NCBI RefSeq assembly: GCF_003314975.1
Contig: NZ_QNRF01000003.1
Span: 186,001 to 250,000 of the forward strand
Length of the DNA stretch: 64,000 bases
Direction: 5' to 3'
Origin: Marinomonas aquiplantarum
GTDB lineage: Bacteria; Pseudomonadota; Gammaproteobacteria; Pseudomonadales; Marinomonadaceae
The translations under genes and the position numbers were made by a program. Position 1 is the first letter of the stretch. The number at the start of each line of letters is the position of its first letter. Positions 62,776 through 64,000 of this stretch are shown here, one piece after another. A model generated the notes under the pieces. It worked only from the letters and a program-made list of their open reading frames with translations, was not told the origin of the DNA and ran no database searches.

Positions 62776-63444
62776 TTGTCAAACCATGAAATCAAAGATC
62801 GATTCCGCGGCTTCCTACCCGTAGTTATCGACGTCGAAACCGCAGGCTTTAATCAAAAAACCGATGCATTGTTAGAAATGGCTGCCAGCATCCTCAGAAT
62901 GGATGACAATGGTGACCTCTACATACATGAAACCGTTGGCTTTTTAATCAAACCGTTTGAAGGTGCCAACCTAGAAAAAGCCGCTTTGGAGTTTACTGGC
63001 ATTGATCCTTTTGAGCCTGGCCGAGAAGACATGACCGAGAACGAAGCCATTACTCAAATGTTTGCTAAAGTTCGTAAAGAGCTAAAATCCGTAGGCTGTA
63101 AACGTGCGATTTTAGTGGGTCACAATGCCGCATTCGACCATGGTTTCCTAAATGCTGCAATCGAACGTGCCGACATCAAGCGCAACCCATTCCACCCTTT
63201 TTCCAGTTTTGACACCGCCAGCTTAGCCGGTTTGGTGTTCGGACAAACTGTGTTGGCAAAAGCTTGTGAAGTCGCCTCTATTCCCTTCAGTAACTCAGAA
63301 GCACACTCCGCCAAATACGATACGGAAAAAACCGCCGAACTATTTTGTGAAATGGTAAACCGTTGGAAACGCCTTGGTGGCTGGCCATTAATTGCCAACG
63401 AAACCGAAGATGACATGTCAGCGATTTTCAATTCTGGTCAATAA
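62776..63444 (+). CDS. rnt: Ribonuclease T
   Basis: 222 residues. The start is TTG at 62776, supported by AAGGA seven bases upstream. DEDD exonuclease motifs: [22 protein letters not shown] and [14 protein letters not shown]. It trims the 3' ends of tRNA and other small RNAs. The motY-rnt divergent pair is common in gammaproteobacteria. Confidence 0.95.
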   Translation: MSNHEIKDRFRGFLPVVIDVETAGFNQKTDALLEMAASILRMDDNGDLYIHETVGFLIKPFEGANLEKAALEFTGIDPFEPGREDMTENEAITQMFAKVRKELKSVGCKRAILVGHNAAFDHGFLNAAIERADIKRNPFHPFSSFDTASLAGLVFGQTVLAKACEVASIPFSNSEAHSAKYDTEKTAELFCEMVNRWKRLGGWPLIANETEDDMSAIFNSGQ

Positions 63445-63507
63445 GCACCATAATGAAACCCTATCGCAGATTTTTACTGTCTTCACTTCGTCCATAAGGT
63501 GGTTGCT

Positions 63508-63888
63508 ATGATGCCAGCAAAAAAATACCTTTACCTGCTACTTGGCTGGTTATCGTTAATCACAGGTATTATTGGCATCTACCTCCCCTTGCTTCCGACT
63601 ACTCCTTTGGTACTGCTTGCGGCTTGGTGTTTCTCCAAGTCGTCCAAACGTTTCCATTCATGGTTGATAAACCACAAATTCTTCGGCCCCATTGTCCGCG
63701 ATTGGCAATCGGAAGACGGCATTCCCAAACGCTCTCGTAACCGAGCCATTATTTTCATGTGGCTCGGAATGAGCATTTCCATGCTGATTGTTTACCGTTT
63801 CTGGGCAACGGTAGGCTTGATAAGCATCGGCGTTTGCGTCAGCATTTATTTACTCAGATTACCGCTCCGCGAAGATCTGCAAGACTAA
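63508..63888 (+). CDS. DUF454 (YbaN-like) inner membrane protein
   Basis: 126 residues from ATG 63508, chosen over GTG 63499 because AAGG lies eight bases upstream. Three hydrophobic segments with the DUF454 signature LGIYLPLLPTTPLVLLAAWCFSKSS (family core GxLPxLPTxPF). Function unknown. Confidence 0.85.
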   Translation: MMPAKKYLYLLLGWLSLITGIIGIYLPLLPTTPLVLLAAWCFSKSSKRFHSWLINHKFFGPIVRDWQSEDGIPKRSRNRAIIFMWLGMSISMLIVYRFWATVGLISIGVCVSIYLLRLPLREDLQD

Positions 63889-63948
63889 CACCCTGCGTTG
63901 TTTGCAGATTGACAGACATTTAATTTCCAAGACATCATAAGGTCATCC

Positions 63949-64000
63949 ATGATAACCCGTCGCCAGTTTCGTCTATTCATCTTTTACCCAGCTCTCGTTA
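63949..64000 (+). CDS. Start of an unidentified gene cut by the window edge
   Basis: ATG at 63949 with AAGG six bases upstream opens a frame of 17 codons to the edge (MITRRQFRLFIFYPALV), a basic then hydrophobic start consistent with a signal or membrane anchor. Nothing more can be said. Confidence 0.45.
   Translation, partial: MITRRQFRLFIFYPALV

Overview
The window reads as chromosomal DNA of a marine gammaproteobacterium of the Oceanospirillales, most like Marinomonas. This is an inference from gene content: rnfABCDGE-nth, motY next to rnt, a fad/etf cluster, a cpxP/cpxRA locus, an inositol locus, and moderately AT-rich DNA. Genes are densely packed. I see no rRNA, tRNA, CRISPR array, phage or insertion sequence.

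Region by region: 1-4.3 kb holds inositol catabolism genes (iolC with a C-terminal aldolase-like domain, cut by the window edge, and a Gfo/Idh/MocA dehydrogenase) divergent from an RpiR-type regulator. 4.4-16.7 kb carries a DUF2127 membrane protein, two chemoreceptors, a Tat/lipoprotein-type intradiol dioxygenase, katG, codB/codA and a D-2-hydroxyacid dehydrogenase. 16.8-27.6 kb is a single-strand fatty-acid beta-oxidation cluster: fadA, fadB, etfA, etfB, a crotonase, a DUF2889 protein, fadD, an SCP2-domain protein and an acyl-CoA dehydrogenase. 28.1-32.1 kb has a TraB/GumN-like protein, a PhzS-like flavin monooxygenase with a Dabb-domain partner, and an NCS2 purine permease. 32.2-35 kb is a Cpx envelope-stress locus with a perfect CpxR box between cpxR and cpxP. 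35-43.4 kb is a run of accessory genes: outer-membrane barrel, ilvE, DUF1294/DUF1499, an NmrA-like SDR with DUF1772 and an AraC regulator, an ASCH protein, two small lipoproteins, and a LysR/nitroreductase pair. 43.5-48.6 kb holds a His-rich CobW GTPase, dcd, apbC and metG. 48.8-56.2 kb is the complete rnfABCDGE operon followed by nth. 56.3-64 kb holds an omega-amino-acid aminotransferase, a small PilZ-like protein, rbsK with a nucleoside hydrolase, argG, motY, rnt and a DUF454 protein, and ends in a gene start.

How they work together: fadD activates fatty acids, the acyl-CoA dehydrogenase passes electrons to EtfAB, and FadBA completes each cycle. Codon-level starts and overlaps support translational coupling in iolC/idh, etfBA, crotonase/DUF2889, cpxRA, DUF1294/1499 and rnf. 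A nucleobase/nucleoside salvage theme recurs at separate loci (codB/codA, NCS2 permease, nucleoside hydrolase with ribokinase, dcd).

The least explained signals are a cluster of short related palindromes between apbC and metG, a large inverted repeat burying the ribosome binding site of the 56.4 kb aminotransferase, a seven-unit coiled-coil extension on RnfC, a cytosine deaminase with a natural Ser at the substrate-tuning Asp position, and a chemoreceptor whose sensor region is an internal tandem duplication. I found no clearly undescribed multi-gene system such as a new defence island.
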